From: Alphaproteobacteria bacterium
GTDB taxonomy: Bacteria; Pseudomonadota; Alphaproteobacteria; Rickettsiales; SXRF01
DNA length: 40,950 bases
Direction of reading: 5' to 3'
NCBI GenBank assembly: GCA_013288305.1
Contig: JABDCD010000007.1
Coordinates: forward strand, 1 to 40,950
Every line of letters begins with the position of its first letter. Within the stretch, counting starts at the first letter, position 1. The notes under the pieces were generated by a model. It did not search any database. It was not told the DNA's origin and was given only the letters and a program-made list of their open reading frames with translations. The translations under genes were made by a program, and so were the position numbers. This document shows positions 1 to 9,436 of the stretch, in pieces.

Positions 1-382
1 TCTCGGCAGAAGAAGCGGCTTCCAATATGCGCGACAAAGTTTCCGGCGTAACCAGCGGCGCATCGCCATAGAGAATCAGCACGGCGCCGGAATAGTTTTT
101 AAGCGCGGATTCGGCGCAAGCCACGGCATGGCCGGTGCCCTGCTGCTTATCCTGAACGGCGAATTCGCATCCCGCTGCCGCCTGCCGCACGCTGTCCATT
201 CCGGGCGCGATAACGACCACGGTTTTTTCCGGATTCAGAGGCGTGAGGCTTTGCAATACGTGCGCGATCAGCGGCTGCCCGGCTAGCTTATGCATGACCT
301 TGGGCAGCGCCGATTTCATGCGCTCACCCTTGCCCGCCACAAGAACCACCGCCGCGAATTTATGCTTGTACTCGTTTGCCAT
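1..382 (-). CDS. glmU: Bifunctional UDP-GlcNAc pyrophosphorylase / glucosamine-1-phosphate N-acetyltransferase, N-terminal part (truncated by window edge)
   Basis: Reverse-strand translation from ATG at 382: MANEYKHKFAAVVLVAGKGERMKSALPKVMHKLAGQPLIAHVLQSL..., the nucleotidyltransferase signature; runs off the window start. Confidence 0.85.
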   Translation of the reverse strand, partial: MANEYKHKFAAVVLVAGKGERMKSALPKVMHKLAGQPLIAHVLQSLTPLNPEKTVVVIAPGMDSVRQAAAGCEFAVQDKQQGTGHAVACAESALKNYSGAVLILYGDAPLVTPETLSRILEAASSAE

Positions 383-434
383 AGGCTTAGAATCTAGCGT
401 TATTATCATGCGACTGCAAGAAGAGGGTTTGGCG

Positions 435-1641
435 ATGAGTGCGACGGAAGGATTATTGTTTTTGCTCGCCGGAATAATCGGCTTTAGCATTGGCTGGGCG
501 ATATTTTCAGGCCGCCTGGCGCAGGCCAGGAAAACGGCAATACGCCTGGAAGCCAGGAAAGAAGCGCTCGAACAGCAGATGAAAGACCAGCAGGAGCAGC
601 TGCGGCTGGAGTTTAATCACCTTGCCACCGGCATTCTTGAAAAAGTCAGCAGTAAATTTTCCACCCAGTCGGAAGAAAAAATCGGCGGTTTGCTAAACCC
701 GCTGCGCGAGCGCCTCGGCGAATTCCAGAAGCTGGTCGGTGATTCTTTCACGGCGCAGCGCACCGAGCAGAATTCCCTGAAATCGGAAATCGGGAAAAAT
801 CGTCATGCAGGCGGACAGCCTGGCCAAGGCGCTCCGCGGCGATGTCAAGGCGCAGGGCAATTGGGGCGAGGTCATGCTGGAACGAATTCTTGAAGCATCC
901 GGCCTGCAAAAAAATATAGGCTATTTTATTCAAAGTACGGACATGGAATTAACCGGGGTTGCCGGCAATCGATTAAGGCCGGACGTGGTGATAAAACTGC
1001 CAGATAAAAACCATATTATTATAGATTCCAAGGTTTCGCTTGTGGCCTATGATCGCTATTGCAGGGAAACTGATGAGCTCGCCAAAACAGTGCATCTCAA
1101 AGAATTTCTAAAATCGATACGCAATCATGTCAGCGGGCTGGCAGGGAAAAATTATCCGGATATCAAAGAATTGGGTACGCCTGATTTGGTGTTGATGTTC
1201 ATGCCGATCGAGGGTGCTTTCTCGCTGGCCGTACAACACGATCAGGAATTGCATCCTTATGCCTGGGATAAGAGAGTTGCAATTGTTTGTCCCTCAACCC
1301 TTATTATAGCGTTAAAAACCATTGCTTCCATCTGGCGGATAGAAAAACAAAATAAATATGCAGAAGAAATCGCCAAACGGGGCGGCGCGCTATATGACAA
1401 GTTCCATAGTTTTATCGAGCATATGCAAGGTATCGGCGACTCCTTAAAGGGTGCCCAGAGAAGTTACAATGCAGCTTTTCGCAGATTGCACGAAGGCCAG
1501 GGAAATTTGGTTTGGCAGGCTGAAAAATTAAAAGAGCTTGGCGCTAAAACATCTAAATCCTTGCCAAAGGAATTAATGCCGGGCGATGACATATCAGCAG
1601 AAGACGAATTGCCAAAATTGGCCACGGCAGCGGAAGGATAA
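435..1641 (+). pseudogene. rmuC: DNA recombination protein RmuC, split by a frameshift at an A5 run near 795-799
   Basis: N-terminal TM and coiled-coil part in the frame of ORF 243..893 (start ATG 435), RmuC catalytic-like domain (GDVKAQGNWGEVMLERILEASGL..., IIIDSKVSLVAYDRY) in ORF 805..1641. Removing one A joins ...LKSEIGK to IVMQADSLAKALRGDVKAQGNWGE. Confidence 0.8.
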
Positions 1642-2535
1642 TCACCCCTTATACTCCAACCCCAGCGTCCGGTAGCTCTCGATATCGTCGCGCCAGCCGG
1701 GGCGGACTTTGACGAAGAGCGCCAGGTACACGCGCTTGCCGAGCATGGATTCCAGCTCCTTGCGCGCGGCGATGCCGATATTTTTTATCATCGCGCCCTT
1801 GTCGCCGATGACGATTTTTTTCTGCCCCTCGCGCTGGACGACGATGACCTGCGAAATCCTGAGCGATGTCCCCTCTTCTTCCCAGTTTTCCGTTTCGACG
1901 AATGCGGCGTAAGGCAGTTCCTGTTCCAGTTTAAGGAAGATTTTTTCGCGCGTTACTTCAGCGGCGAGCAGGCGCAGCGAAATATCGCTCATCTGGTCTT
2001 CGGGATAAAGAAACGCGCCCTCCGGCATCCTTTCCGCCAGGTATTTTTTGACGTCCCCGACACCGTCGCCTTTTAGCGCTGAAATCATGAAAATCCGGTC
2101 GAACAGTCCGAACGCATCGCAGGCTTTAGCGAGGTCGAACAATTTGGGTTTTTGGATGGTATCGATTTTGTTGAGGGCTAAATATATCCCCCTCTTTTTT
2201 GCCGATTGCAATTTTTCGATCAATTGCCGCGTACTATCTTTTAGTCCATGCTTCGCATCGAGCAGCAACAACACGGCGTCGGCGTCGCCGATGCCGGACC
2301 ATGCCGCCTGCACCATCGCCTTCTCGAAATTCTTCGCCGCATCGAAAATGCCCGGCGTATCGACGAAGATAATCTGCGCGCCGCCCTGTACGCACACACC
2401 GCGGATGTTGAAGCGCGTCGTCTGCACCTTGGGCGTGACGATGGACACTTTCCCGCCGACCAGCTGATTGATGAGCGTCGATTTCCCGGCGTTCGGCTCA
2501 CCGACAATGGCAACGAAGCCGCAGTGCGTTGTCAT
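1642..2535 (-). CDS. era: GTPase Era
   Basis: 297 aa; GEPNAGKSTL P-loop, DTPG, NKID, KH domain IGDKGAMIKNIGIAARKELE. Confidence 0.95.
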   Translation of the reverse strand: MTTHCGFVAIVGEPNAGKSTLINQLVGGKVSIVTPKVQTTRFNIRGVCVQGGAQIIFVDTPGIFDAAKNFEKAMVQAAWSGIGDADAVLLLLDAKHGLKDSTRQLIEKLQSAKKRGIYLALNKIDTIQKPKLFDLAKACDAFGLFDRIFMISALKGDGVGDVKKYLAERMPEGAFLYPEDQMSDISLRLLAAEVTREKIFLKLEQELPYAAFVETENWEEEGTSLRISQVIVVQREGQKKIVIGDKGAMIKNIGIAARKELESMLGKRVYLALFVKVRPGWRDDIESYRTLGLEYKG

Positions 2536-2554
2536 AAGCAGTTAAAAAGAAATG

Positions 2555-3037
2555 TCATGCTATTCTCTTACCTGCTTGCGGCTTGCCAGATAATCCATGG
2601 AAGCCTATATATTTTGCCGGTAGTGTATCCCATGTTTCTTGAGAGATATGATCTAATACCAGGTTTTTAGCCGCTTCCACGCCGCCGTCTTGATACACTG
2701 CCGCTACCAGCGCTTCAAACCAGGTGGCGCGCTCGTGGATGCTATTACGATTCGTCCCTTCTCCATTACACAATCCGAGTTTTCGGGCATATAATGCAAA
2801 TTGCTCATTACTGGTTAGCCAATCCCTTAGGGCACCCCTTTCTTCAAGTGAAGAGTAATTAGGATTACCCAGCAGATATTCACTTACTAAGAATTTTGCG
2901 ACACCATCGCCTACGAAGGCCAATTTACGGCGCATAATGGCGGTACCATACGTTTTTTCGATAAAGGGTTGCGCACGGGAAGGGTTTTTAAAATGGTAGC
3001 CGAGGGCTTGCTCCAAAGATTCAACAGTGCTGTGCAT
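2555..3037 (-). CDS. RNase III-domain paralog, probably catalytically inactive, without dsRBD
   Basis: 160 aa; LAFVGDGVAKFLVSEYLL...WFEALVAAVYQDGGVEAAKN aligns to RNase III motifs (LEFLGDAVLG..., LEDALEALIGAIYLDGG) of the adjacent rnc; lies in the same operon. Confidence 0.75.
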   Translation of the reverse strand: MHSTVESLEQALGYHFKNPSRAQPFIEKTYGTAIMRRKLAFVGDGVAKFLVSEYLLGNPNYSSLEERGALRDWLTSNEQFALYARKLGLCNGEGTNRNSIHERATWFEALVAAVYQDGGVEAAKNLVLDHISQETWDTLPAKYIGFHGLSGKPQAGKRIA

Positions 3038-3040
3038 ACT

Positions 3041-3697
3041 TTACGTTCCTTGCAGTATTTCCAGCAACATCCCCGCCGCCAGTTGTTCGGCGGCGCGCTT
3101 GCCGGCGGCTTTGGCCTGGGCAGGGGGGTGGCCCTGGACGGTGGTTTCGATGGTGAATTCGGGTGCATGTGCCGGACCGGTGCTTTCCACCAAAACATAA
3201 TTCGGCACCGGCAACCCCCTCGCCTGCGCCCATTCCTGCAGCGCGGTTTTGGCATCTTTGGGAGGCGCTTCGGTTTTGCGCGCCATCTCGCTCCAGCGCG
3301 GCATGATGAAGGTTTCCGCCGCTTCCATGCCGCCGTCTAAATATATGGCGCCGATCAGGGCTTCCAGCGCGTCTTCGAGATTGGAGGCGTTGTCGCGCCC
3401 GCCGCCCTGCTCGCTGACGCCGATATGCAGCGCCTCGCCGAGACCGATTTCGCGCGCCACCATGGTCAGCGTCTCGCCGCGCACCAGCGCTGCATGGCGG
3501 CGTGCCAGCTCGCCTTCCTGCTCGGCGGGATAGAGATTATACAACAGCCGCGCCACCACCAGGCCGAGCACGGCGTCGCCTAAAAATTCCAGCCGCTGGT
3601 TGCTCTGGGCGCGCGCGACGCTGGGATGGGTCAACGCCAGTTTCAACAGGGCGTTGTCGCGGAAAGAATAGCCGATGCGGGCAAGCAGCGCGTCCAT
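3041..3697 (-). CDS. rnc: Ribonuclease III
   Basis: 218 aa; NQRLEFLGDAVLGLVVARLLY, NLEDALEALIGAIYLDGG, C-terminal dsRBD. Confidence 0.95.
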   Translation of the reverse strand: MDALLARIGYSFRDNALLKLALTHPSVARAQSNQRLEFLGDAVLGLVVARLLYNLYPAEQEGELARRHAALVRGETLTMVAREIGLGEALHIGVSEQGGGRDNASNLEDALEALIGAIYLDGGMEAAETFIMPRWSEMARKTEAPPKDAKTALQEWAQARGLPVPNYVLVESTGPAHAPEFTIETTVQGHPPAQAKAAGKRAAEQLAAGMLLEILQGT

Positions 3698-4476
3698 TAT
3701 TCAATCACTTTGAAAAACCGGTCAAACCGCATCGCCGTGAACCAGCTGGCCGGATTAGTCCAGGTGAAGCTGCTATCGACCGAAAGGAAAATCATCTCGG
3801 CGCGGCCGACGATGTTTTCTTCCGGCACATAACTGACGCCGCTGGGGAAACGGCTGTCGTAGGAATGGTCGCGGTTATCGCCCATCATGAAATAATAGCC
3901 GGGCGGCACCTGGTAAACCGGCGTATCATCGGCCGTGTGCGTGGCATCGACGTGCTGCACGTCATGCGGCTCCTTGAGGATGCTAATCACCTTGCCCCCG
4001 GGCAGTGTTTCGGCAAAGCGCGGAATGACGTTGATGTGGCTCAGGTCTTCGTCGTCGGCAAACGTGCCCAGCGGTTGCCTGGCCAGCGGCACGTCATTGA
4101 TATAAACGATGCCGTCTTTCAGCTGGATGCGATCGCCGGGCAGGCCGATGACGCGCTTGATGAAATCGACGCGCGGGCTGCCGGGCGGTCGGAATACCAC
4201 TACGTCGCCGCGGGCGGGCTTGCTGAGTTCGAGGACGCGCCCATGAAACAGCGGCAGGCCGAGCGGGAAGGAGTATCGGCTGTAACCGTAAGAATATTTG
4301 GAGACAAATAAATAATCCCCCACCAGCAGCGTGCTTTTCATCGAACCGGAAGGGATATGGAACGGCTCAAAGACGAAACTGCGGAACCCAACGGCCAGCA
4401 GGAAGGCGACCAGTATGGTGCGGATGGTATCATCCCAGGGATGTTTCCTTTTTATTTCAATCGGTTGCTCTATCAT
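3697..4476 (-). CDS. lepB: Signal peptidase I
   Basis: IPSGSMKSTLLVGDYLFVSKYSYG, RGDVVVFRPP, FIKRVIGLPGDRI, MMGDNRDHSYDSR; TAATG overlap with rnc start. Start chosen at MIEQP; ORF open to 4527. Confidence 0.93.
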   Translation of the reverse strand: MIEQPIEIKRKHPWDDTIRTILVAFLLAVGFRSFVFEPFHIPSGSMKSTLLVGDYLFVSKYSYGYSRYSFPLGLPLFHGRVLELSKPARGDVVVFRPPGSPRVDFIKRVIGLPGDRIQLKDGIVYINDVPLARQPLGTFADDEDLSHINVIPRFAETLPGGKVISILKEPHDVQHVDATHTADDTPVYQVPPGYYFMMGDNRDHSYDSRFPSGVSYVPEENIVGRAEMIFLSVDSSFTWTNPASWFTAMRFDRFFKVIE

Positions 4477-4561
4477 TGGCCTATGGAGGGTTAGGGGGTG
4501 AGATTTAAAACGCAGGTAATTAAACATTTTTTAGCCAACTCGGCTATAGAATAGTAGCCGT

Positions 4562-5158
4562 ATGATGCAAAATACCACCTATTCTAATTCCAAGGGTCTG
4601 CCGTTTCCTCCCCTCGAGCCTTTCGGGGAGTTGGAGAAGCGTTACCTGTCGCTGCCGCTGGCCAGCCGGGGCGCTTCCGTGCTGAAAGACGCCGACCCGG
4701 CGCTGCAGGCGGCGGAACGGATTTTGCAGTTTCTGGCCGACCATCCGCGCATCAAGCAAACCTTCGCGCAGATACGGCAAAACCACCTTCTCACCGGTAA
4801 AATGCGCGCATCGGAGGCAAAAAACCTGCTGATGGAGGGCGAAGACTTCATCGAAGTCACCCGCCATAAGCTTGCCGCCTGGCGCAAGACCATGCAGCGC
4901 CTCGCCGACGGCGAAGGCATCGTCAACATACAGAATAAGGAGTATATCGCCGGCGACGCCCCCCTGGCCCTGGCGATAGCCGGCAGCGCCGGCATCGGCA
5001 ACTATCTGTCGATCATCCAGCTGGTACTGGCCGAATTGATAAAAAACGACGCCGGTAATGCCGCCCATTACCAATCGGCCGTAGCCGAAATCCGCCGCTG
5101 CGCCACCGTGCTCGGGGATTGCGAGTATGCCTCCTGCCTCCATACGATTATCCATTAG
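4562..5158 (+). CDS. Hypothetical protein
   Basis: 198 aa ORF with no strong overlapping alternative; function not recognised. Confidence 0.6.
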   Translation: MMQNTTYSNSKGLPFPPLEPFGELEKRYLSLPLASRGASVLKDADPALQAAERILQFLADHPRIKQTFAQIRQNHLLTGKMRASEAKNLLMEGEDFIEVTRHKLAAWRKTMQRLADGEGIVNIQNKEYIAGDAPLALAIAGSAGIGNYLSIIQLVLAELIKNDAGNAAHYQSAVAEIRRCATVLGDCEYASCLHTIIH

Positions 5159-5164
5159 AAGGCA

Positions 5165-5995
5165 TTACCACCAGTTGGCGTCGGCATACTCCCTGAAATA
5201 GGGCGGGAAAAAGTCTTTTCCGACCGGCACCACCTGGTTTTCCCTGGCGAATAAATCCTGCCCGGTTTCGATGCATTTCGCAATGTAGGCGCTGTCCTTG
5301 AATTCCTCTTTGTTAAACTCCTGGTGGGAAAAGGACTCGATCTTGTTTTTTATGCCGTCGGCATCCTTGAAATAACTCAAATGCCATCCGCCATGATTAA
5401 TGAAGCCGAGGGAGTTTCTTAAGGAGCGTAAGGCCTGCGCGCCCTGGGTTTGCAAGGCCTGGACATGGGTGAGGATCGTGCCTTTCCAAAAGAAAATCTG
5501 CGGCGTGGCCGGGTCGGTGATGACGACGTCGCGGACAAAACGCAGGTTATAATAAAACATGAACTGCCCGAATGAAACCGGGGCCGTCCGGCCGGCGTTA
5601 TTATGCAATGCCCATTCTAACGCGTCGCGTGCGGGGATTTCGTCGACATCGCTGACCAGCACCAGGGCGTCGGGCGGAAAATGGCGGCAAGCCTCGCCGA
5701 TGGCGTCCCTTTGCTGGTGCTCTATCTGCCAGCTGGGCGCGGTTTCATCATATTCGGTCGGCTTTTTGCTGAAATCCAGCCCCTCGATACTGGCCTTCAT
5801 TTTGTGAATGACCAGTTTTTTGCGGTAGGGGTCGAACTGGCCGTCCAGATCGTCGCTGTAATAGGGTTTGGGCTTGCCGCTAAACGTATGGTCGCACTCG
5901 ACAAGAATAAACTTATCCACCAGCGGCGACAGCATCTTGAGCCGGAAAAGCAGCATTTCCGTCTCATTGAACCATGTAAAAGCGTCAATCAGCAT
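5165..5995 (-). CDS. Glycosyltransferase family 17-like protein (beta-1,4-N-acetylglucosaminyltransferase-like)
   Basis: MLIDAFTWFNETEMLLFRLKMLSPLVDKFILVECDHTFSGKPKP..., VSDVDEIP, NHGGWHLSYF typical of GT17. Confidence 0.8.
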   Translation of the reverse strand: MLIDAFTWFNETEMLLFRLKMLSPLVDKFILVECDHTFSGKPKPYYSDDLDGQFDPYRKKLVIHKMKASIEGLDFSKKPTEYDETAPSWQIEHQQRDAIGEACRHFPPDALVLVSDVDEIPARDALEWALHNNAGRTAPVSFGQFMFYYNLRFVRDVVITDPATPQIFFWKGTILTHVQALQTQGAQALRSLRNSLGFINHGGWHLSYFKDADGIKNKIESFSHQEFNKEEFKDSAYIAKCIETGQDLFARENQVVPVGKDFFPPYFREYADANWW

Positions 5996-6146
5996 TTTTC
6001 TTCAAACGTTTGGGCATAGCGCCATTTCTTTTTCGATAATAACTTATTGCCCCTCATCATCAAAGCTTTTGTATCGCAGATGGATTGCCGATACGGACAT
6101 ATTGACAATCTCCCCATTATCTGGTGATTGCTTGCTTTCCGAATAA

Positions 6147-6240
6147 GGAGAGGTGGCCGAGTGGCTGAAGGCGGCGGTTTGCTAAACCGTTATACGACCT
6201 TAAAGTTGTATCGGGGGTTCGAATCCCCCTCTCTCCGCCA
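6147..6240 (+). tRNA. tRNA-Ser (GCT), CCA encoded
   Basis: GGAGAGG acceptor, anticodon loop TTTGCTAAA, long variable arm, GGTTCGAATCC T-arm, ...CTCTCCGCCA. Confidence 0.95.
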
Positions 6241-6272
6241 TTATAAAATGCCCTGTTTAGGGTATTTTATAA
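6241..6272 (+). terminator. Palindrome directly after tRNA-Ser, possible terminator/processing hairpin
   Basis: TTATAAAATGCCCT gttt AGGGTATTTTATAA, near-perfect inverted repeat abutting the CCA end. Confidence 0.55.
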
Positions 6273-6492
6273 TGGCGGAATGAAGGAATTTGATGAGAAC
6301 CCGTGGGTTCGTAAATTTTTCAGCAAGAAAAATTTGACGGCGCACCCTGCGTAGCTTTAGCGAAGCATGGGGAGCAGCCGCTCGACGGCGCGAAGCCAGA
6401 AGGCGAGCGTCAATCCCTCCCCCTCCGCCATTGTTTGAACAAGTAAGTTATTGTCCACAGTTGAATTTTTTAGCTATTTAGGCTAAAAACAA

Positions 6493-7291
6493 GTGATGGG
6501 ATTCGAACGTAAATATTTTAGTTATGCAAGCTCAGTTACTAGCACTGTTCTTACAATTATGGTCTTTATTATGGAATCCTATTCTATTGCCCTCATTGTA
6601 ATCGCGGGCATCATTTTTCTTGCATATAAAAACAAGCAATACAAAAAGGGGGGCATATTACCGCGTAACAAAAAATCCTTATTCGTATGTTAGGCACGAT
6701 AAGGGTAAATATGCTGAATACTTAACCTATCAATCCTTGCGTCATTTTGAAAATGACGGCGGCGGCAGATTTCTATTTAATATTCTAATCCCAAAGGGAA
6801 ATGGCGAAACAACCGAAATTGATGTGCTTTTAATAAGCTCAAAAGGGTTGTTCGTATTTGAGTGCAAAAATTATAGCGGTTGGATTTTTGGCAACGAGGC
6901 GCAAAAGAACTGGACGCAAACATTACCAAAAGGTCGGGGGCGTTGCCACAAAGAGCATTTTTATAATCCGATAATGCAGAATGCGTCGCATATAAAGCAC
7001 CTAAAAAATCTCGTTGGTAAAAACGTGCCTATGCGTTCTGTCATTATTTTCTCGGATAGATGTACGCTTAAAAACATTACAATAAAAAGTAACGATATTA
7101 GCGTTATAAACCACTATAGCATTGCACCTGTTGTTACCCAAATATGCAATCAGATACAAACAACCATTTTTACAGAAACAGAAATAAACGATATTTACAA
7201 CAAGCTTTATCCTTATACGCAGTGTGGTTATGAAATAAAAAGACAACACATAGAGAACCTAAGAAAAAATAGTGGATTAAAGCCTATTTAA
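6493..7291 (+). pseudogene. Membrane-anchored NERD-domain (nuclease-related) protein, apparently frameshifted at A5G6
   Basis: ORF 6493..6693 gives hydrophobic segments; ORF 6620..7291 gives E-I-D-V-L-L-I-S-S-K-G-L-F-V-F-E-C-K-N-Y-S-G-W-I-F-G, the NERD signature. Frames meet at 6643-6653 AAAAAGGGGGG. Confidence 0.65.
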
Positions 7292-7390
7292 ATAAACCTG
7301 ACCTTCGCAGCCGAAACATATAAACCAAATTCATTCGTAATATAACCTCTTGCGTGTCCGAACAGGTTCGCATAGCGTCCACAACGCTCC

Positions 7391-7421
7391 GCCACCCTAC
7401 GCCCTGCGGGCTTCGGGTGGC
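7391..7421. repeat. Nested palindrome GCCACCC-tac-GCCC-tgc-GGGC-ttc-GGGTGGC
   Basis: Two nested perfect stems read directly from the sequence. Confidence 0.7.
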
Positions 7422-7521
7422 AGGCTACCTTTTATCTCCCGAAGCTTTAGCGCAGAAAAATTGGTGAACAAGTAATAGAAATATAAAGTTTTGGGAAACC
7501 GTGTTGGCCGTTGTTTTAGGT

Positions 7522-8211
7522 CTAACCATCGGCATGTTCCCTTATCAATGCTTTTACCGCTGCCGTATCGTGCCAGTGCGGCGCATGGCCGGCGCCCTCG
7601 ATGATGGCCAGTTTCGCCTGCGAAATCGCATCGGCGAAATGCCGTGATTGCTCCGGCGCGACGACCACATCGCGATCGCCATGAATCAGCAGCGTCGGCG
7701 GGAAGCCGGCCAGACGCGCCTCATCGAAACCAAATCCGTCCAGCAGGTCGAGCCAGTGCAGCCAGTTTTTTTCCAGCAGTTTTTTCTTATCCTGACGCTC
7801 CAGCTGCGCACGTACGTACAGATCATTCGTATCCCCCTTATGAATCAGCTCCCACGCTTTGCGCATGGCGCGTTCGGGATTGCGCGAAACATTGTCGCGG
7901 AACTTGTCATACAAATCGCGCTTCATGCCGAGCCGATTTTTGTGCGTTGCAACGAATTGGTAAGGCGTGGCGATCAGCACCAGTTTTTTCGGCCTGAACA
8001 TCCCAGCCGCGACGGCGCGCACCAGCAGTTGCCCGCCCAGCGACCAGCCGATGACCAGTTCATGACCTTTCGCCTGGCCGGCGATATGCGCCAACGCGGT
8101 TTCCACGCTTTGGTAATGCGCATAATCGATGTGCGCTGCGCCCGGCGCAATGGCGGCCAGCGCATCGTGCGGCTGCCCCCAGCCGCTTAGGGTTATGACT
8201 TTCATATCCAT
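7522..8211 (-). CDS. bioH: BioH-like pimeloyl-ACP methyl ester esterase (alpha/beta hydrolase)
   Basis: GWSLGGQLL nucleophile elbow, HGDRDVVVAPEQS, GAGHAPHWH; placed directly downstream of bioF. Confidence 0.75.
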   Translation of the reverse strand: MDMKVITLSGWGQPHDALAAIAPGAAHIDYAHYQSVETALAHIAGQAKGHELVIGWSLGGQLLVRAVAAGMFRPKKLVLIATPYQFVATHKNRLGMKRDLYDKFRDNVSRNPERAMRKAWELIHKGDTNDLYVRAQLERQDKKKLLEKNWLHWLDLLDGFGFDEARLAGFPPTLLIHGDRDVVVAPEQSRHFADAISQAKLAIIEGAGHAPHWHDTAAVKALIREHADG

Positions 8212-8220
8212 CCCTGTATA

Positions 8221-8278
8221 AATCCTGCGAAGCGAGAGCCGGCGCAGGATCCTGTGCAGCCTTACGGCTCACAGGATT
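8221..8278. repeat. Paired-hairpin repeat family A, copy 1
   Basis: AATCCTGCG...CGCAGGAT followed by ATCCTGTG...CACAGGATT. Confidence 0.85.
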
Positions 8279-9390
8279 TGCATTATCTCCTTAACAATAT
8301 TCGCCACCGCTTCAATCTGCGCCGCTTCATGCAACGCTGAAAAGGCAAAGCGCAGACGCGCCGTATGTTCCGGCACTGTCGGCGGGCGGATGGCAGCGAC
8401 CAGAAATCCTTTTTCTTCCAAGAGTGCCGAAGCCGCCAGCACCTTGTCGTTATCCTTAAGTATCACCGGCACGATGGCGCTCTGCGCCGGTTTCATGCCG
8501 AGCAACGCAGTAAAATGCCGCGCATGTTGCAAGGGCTTGGCCAGCAGTTCCGGTTCCTTGGCCATCATTTTCAATGCGGCAATGGAAGCGGCCACCGTTG
8601 CCGGCGGCAACGCCGTCGAATAAATCAGGCTGCGCGCGGCGGTCTTCAAATACTCAACCAGCGTTTTCGATCCGCAGACATAGCCGCCGTAGGAGCCGAC
8701 GGCTTTCGATAAAGTTCCCATTTCAATAATCCCCTCCCCCTTGCGGGTGGAGGGGAATCCATGCGCGTCATCCACCATTAGCCAACTGTCGAATTCCTTC
8801 GCCAATATTTTGAGCGCTTCAAGCGGCGCGCGGTCGCCGTCCATGCTGAATACGGTTTCGGTGAGTATCAGGCAATAATGATGCTCGCCGCGATTGGCCT
8901 CCAGCAACATGCGGCAATGTTCCAGGTTATTATGGGCAAAGCGCATCACCGTCGCGCCGGAAAGCCGCGCCCCATCGTATATGCAGGCATGAATGAATTT
9001 ATCCGCCAGTATCAAATCGCCCGCCCCCACCAGCGCCGGAATGGTGCCGATATTGGCGAGGTAACCGCTACCGAAAATACAGGTCGCTTCCGCTCCCTTA
9101 TACGCCGCCAGTGCTGCTTCCAACTCATCATATAAAGGATAATTGCCCGTCACCAGCCGCGACGCCCCTGCCCCCGCGCCATATTTCTCCAATGCCTCCT
9201 TCGCCGCGGCGATCACCTGCAGATGATGCGTAAGTCCCAGATAATCATTGCAACTGAAGGAAACCAACTCGCGGCCATCGCGCCTGACCTTGACGCCCGC
9301 GCCGCGCCCCGTGGCCTTAAGCGCGCGCTTCTGGCGCTTGGCTTCGAACACCGATAATTTCTGCTGTAATATGTCGTCTAATGCTGGCAT
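8269..9390 (-). CDS. bioF: 8-amino-7-oxononanoate synthase
   Basis: 373 aa; GCGVKVRRDGRELVSFSCNDYLGLTHH-like, VDDAHGF, MGTLSKAVGSYGGY PLP site. Confidence 0.92.
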   Translation of the reverse strand: MPALDDILQQKLSVFEAKRQKRALKATGRGAGVKVRRDGRELVSFSCNDYLGLTHHLQVIAAAKEALEKYGAGAGASRLVTGNYPLYDELEAALAAYKGAEATCIFGSGYLANIGTIPALVGAGDLILADKFIHACIYDGARLSGATVMRFAHNNLEHCRMLLEANRGEHHYCLILTETVFSMDGDRAPLEALKILAKEFDSWLMVDDAHGFPSTRKGEGIIEMGTLSKAVGSYGGYVCGSKTLVEYLKTAARSLIYSTALPPATVAASIAALKMMAKEPELLAKPLQHARHFTALLGMKPAQSAIVPVILKDNDKVLAASALLEEKGFLVAAIRPPTVPEHTARLRFAFSALHEAAQIEAVANIVKEIMQIL

Positions 9391-9436
9391 TTTCCGCGAC
9401 CGTGCATTATGAATGGCTGATGATAAGGATTATAGT

